The notes beneath the pieces are model-generated. The model searched no databases. It was not told the origin of the DNA and worked only from the letters and a program-made list of their open reading frames with translations. A program made the translations under genes and the position numbers. From NCBI GenBank assembly GCA_964647255.1, contig CAZYGI010000139.1:1-6458 (forward strand): a stretch of DNA of 6,458 nucleotides, written 5' to 3'. Below are positions 5,149 through 6,458 of this stretch, piece by piece. The DNA comes from CAWJEL01 sp964647255. Lineage in GTDB: Bacteria > Chloroflexota > Anaerolineae > CG2-30-64-16. How positions within the stretch are numbered: position 1 is the stretch's first letter; each line of letters opens with the position of its first letter.

Positions 5149-6458
5149 ATGACACGCCGTTACTTGCGCTATGGTTCGCGCTGCCTGGGCGTGCTGCTCG
5201 TGCTCGTCCACCTGACGGCAGGCGGTGTCACAGCGGCCGGCTCACGCGCCGGCTCGGACGGGGTCGTCATGGCGCCGCGCGACGCGGGTTGGGCGACCCA
5301 GGTGATAGCGGGTGCATGGCATACGTGTGCATTGACGACTATGGGGGGCGTCAAATGTTGGGGCCGTAACCACCACGGCCAGTTGGGCGATGGTTCTCTG
5401 CGCTCCCGCCTGCTGCCGGTGGACGTGGTGGGCCTGGCCGCGGGCGTGACGCAACTCAGTGCGGGAGGGTGGCATACCTGCGTTGTGACGGCTCAGGGGG
5501 CAGTCAAATGTTGGGGGGCGAACGACCACGGTCAGTTGGGCGATGGCACGATGATCGATCGCCTGCTGCCAACACCGGTGGTGGGTTTGGCGACTGGGGT
5601 CCGGGCCATCAGTGCCGGCGGCGCACACACCTGCGCCCTGCTAGACACCGGCGCGGTGCGCTGTTGGGGTGACAACACGTACGGTCAACTGGGTGACGGC
5701 ACGACCAGCGCTCGGCTGCTTCCATCCCCGGTCGTGGGCTTCGAGGCCGGCGTGCTGGCGATCAGCGCGGGCGGCTCGCACACCTGCGCCGTGACCATCA
5801 TCGGCGGCGTACAGTGCTGGGGTGACAACCGCTACGGTGCAGTGGGGGATGGCACGTTCAGCGAGCGGCTGACGCCTGTGCCGGTAGTGGGGCTGGCCGC
5901 CGGGGTGACGGCGGTGAGTGCAGGCGGTGCAGGCGGCTTGCACACCTGCGCTGTGACCACCACTGGCGACGCCCTGTGCTGGGGCTGGAATGCATCGGGC
6001 CAGTTGGGAGTTGGTAATTTATGGACGGCAGCGACCCCCCGACTTGTTAGTGGTCTGCACACTGGGTTGGCCGCCGTGAGTACAGGCTACAGACATACTT
6101 GCGCCACGACCACGGCTGGCGCTGCCCAGTGTTGGGGCGAGAATGTCTTTGGGCAACTCGGCGATAACACACGCACTATTCGGCTAACGCCAGTGCCAGT
6201 GGTCGATCTGGCAGTCGGGGTGCGCGGCAGCAGTGCCGGGGGGTACCATAGTTGCGCGCTGCTGGGCACCGGCGCGGTCTACTGTTGGGGCGACAACGAG
6301 TACGGTCAGCTAGGCGACGGCACGACGACCACGCGCCTGACCCCCGTGGCCGTTGTGCGCGATCTGGCGTATGACTGCGGAGCGGCGACGGAGCTGCCGG
6401 CCGGCGAATGCACGGCGCTGGTCACGCTCTTCAAGGCGAGCAACGGCCCACTGTGGCG
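5149..6458 (+). CDS. secreted RCC1-repeat beta-propeller protein with start of an LRR region (3' partial)
   Basis: The frame is open for 436 codons and leaves the window without a stop. Residues 1-12 are basic (MTRRYLRYGSRC), 13-30 hydrophobic (LGVLLVLVHLTAGG), with a likely Sec cleavage near AAG, residue 30-31. From residue 52 to about 405 there are seven RCC1-type units, each with SAGG-xHTC, CWGxN, GQLGDG and RL-PV-VVGL, the form common in bacterial secreted proteins. Each unit holds two cysteines ten residues apart (60/70, 111/121, 162/172, 213/223, 267/277, 318/328, 369/379), plausible disulphides in an exported protein. After the array, CGAATELPAGECTALVTLFK and NGPLW match the segment that opens leucine-rich repeat regions in such proteins (EC-ALV-LF-x-NG-x-W), so an LRR domain probably continues downstream. 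The role is likely binding of protein or surface ligands; no enzyme motif is seen. Thirteen bases separate it from the broken gene upstream, and it is intact where that one is not. Confidence 0.9.
   Translation, partial: MTRRYLRYGSRCLGVLLVLVHLTAGGVTAAGSRAGSDGVVMAPRDAGWATQVIAGAWHTCALTTMGGVKCWGRNHHGQLGDGSLRSRLLPVDVVGLAAGVTQLSAGGWHTCVVTAQGAVKCWGANDHGQLGDGTMIDRLLPTPVVGLATGVRAISAGGAHTCALLDTGAVRCWGDNTYGQLGDGTTSARLLPSPVVGFEAGVLAISAGGSHTCAVTIIGGVQCWGDNRYGAVGDGTFSERLTPVPVVGLAAGVTAVSAGGAGGLHTCAVTTTGDALCWGWNASGQLGVGNLWTAATPRLVSGLHTGLAAVSTGYRHTCATTTAGAAQCWGENVFGQLGDNTRTIRLTPVPVVDLAVGVRGSSAGGYHSCALLGTGAVYCWGDNEYGQLGDGTTTTRLTPVAVVRDLAYDCGAATELPAGECTALVTLFKASNGPLW
5302..6366 (+). repeat. seven RCC1 units with 153-bp period
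   Basis: The GQLGDG-type box starts at 5377, 5530, 5683, 5836, 5998, 6151 and 6304. Intervals are 153 bases except 162 between the fourth and fifth. Variants are GAVGDG in unit 4, GQLGVG in unit 5 and GQLGDN in unit 6. Codons for the same residues differ between units (CAG TTG, CAA CTG, CAG CTA for Gln-Leu), so the array is old and kept at protein level and not a fresh DNA amplification. Seven units would form a closed seven-blade propeller. Confidence 0.9.
5920..5937 (+). repeat. 9-bp tandem duplication within RCC1 unit 5
   Basis: GCAGGCGGT is followed by GCAGGCGGC, adding three residues (SAGGAGGLHTC against SAGGSHTC elsewhere). It accounts for the single 162-base interval in the array and keeps the frame. 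Confidence 0.8.

Noticed and set aside
5242..6269. Several minus-strand frames opposite the RCC1 array
   Set aside because: They repeat with the same 153-bp rhythm because they are the complement of the RCC1 repeats.

Overview
This looks like a high-GC chromosomal segment from an uncultured Chloroflexota-like bacterium, probably a metagenome-derived scaffold because a run of ten Ns sits at 1448-1457. The taxonomic guess is inference. It rests on a Thr/Pro-rich lipoprotein linker, an Ala/Pro/Gln-rich linker on a lipoprotein cytochrome, secreted Kelch/DNRLRE/RCC1 proteins, and a dispersed 'CAGGTTG-CAACCTG' palindrome that I recall from several environmental phyla including this one.

Layout: (a) 75-1447, minus strand: an M20-family zinc dipeptidase whose N-terminus meets the gap. 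(b) 1654-2238, plus: a lipoprotein with one c-type haem motif (planctomycete-cytochrome-like domain). (c) 2268-2302: a near-perfect 17-bp-arm palindrome. (d) 2416-3597, plus: a lipoprotein alpha/beta hydrolase of the S9/prolyl-oligopeptidase type, with a TACAAT box so close to the ATG that a leaderless mRNA is likely. (e) 3598-3855: a spacer with a strikingly A+T-rich patch. (f) 3856-5135, plus: a broken secreted Kelch-repeat/DNRLRE protein with one frameshift and one deletion-like joint. (g) 5149 to the window edge, plus: a secreted seven-repeat RCC1 beta-propeller whose last residues look like the start of an LRR domain.

Functionally this is mostly envelope and extracellular biology: two lipoproteins (electron carrier, hydrolase), two secreted beta-propeller proteins in probable operon order with 13 bases between them, and one cytoplasmic peptidase on the other strand. 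I see no defence system, CRISPR array, tRNA, rRNA, transposase or integrase. The most useful observations are the Kelch gene's frameshift, which the repeat spacing assigns to a loss of two bases, the deletion-like Kelch/DNRLRE joint, the regular 153-bp RCC1 array with one 9-bp slip, the mobile-looking palindrome, and two promoter boxes close to start codons. I find no convincing wholly new system.
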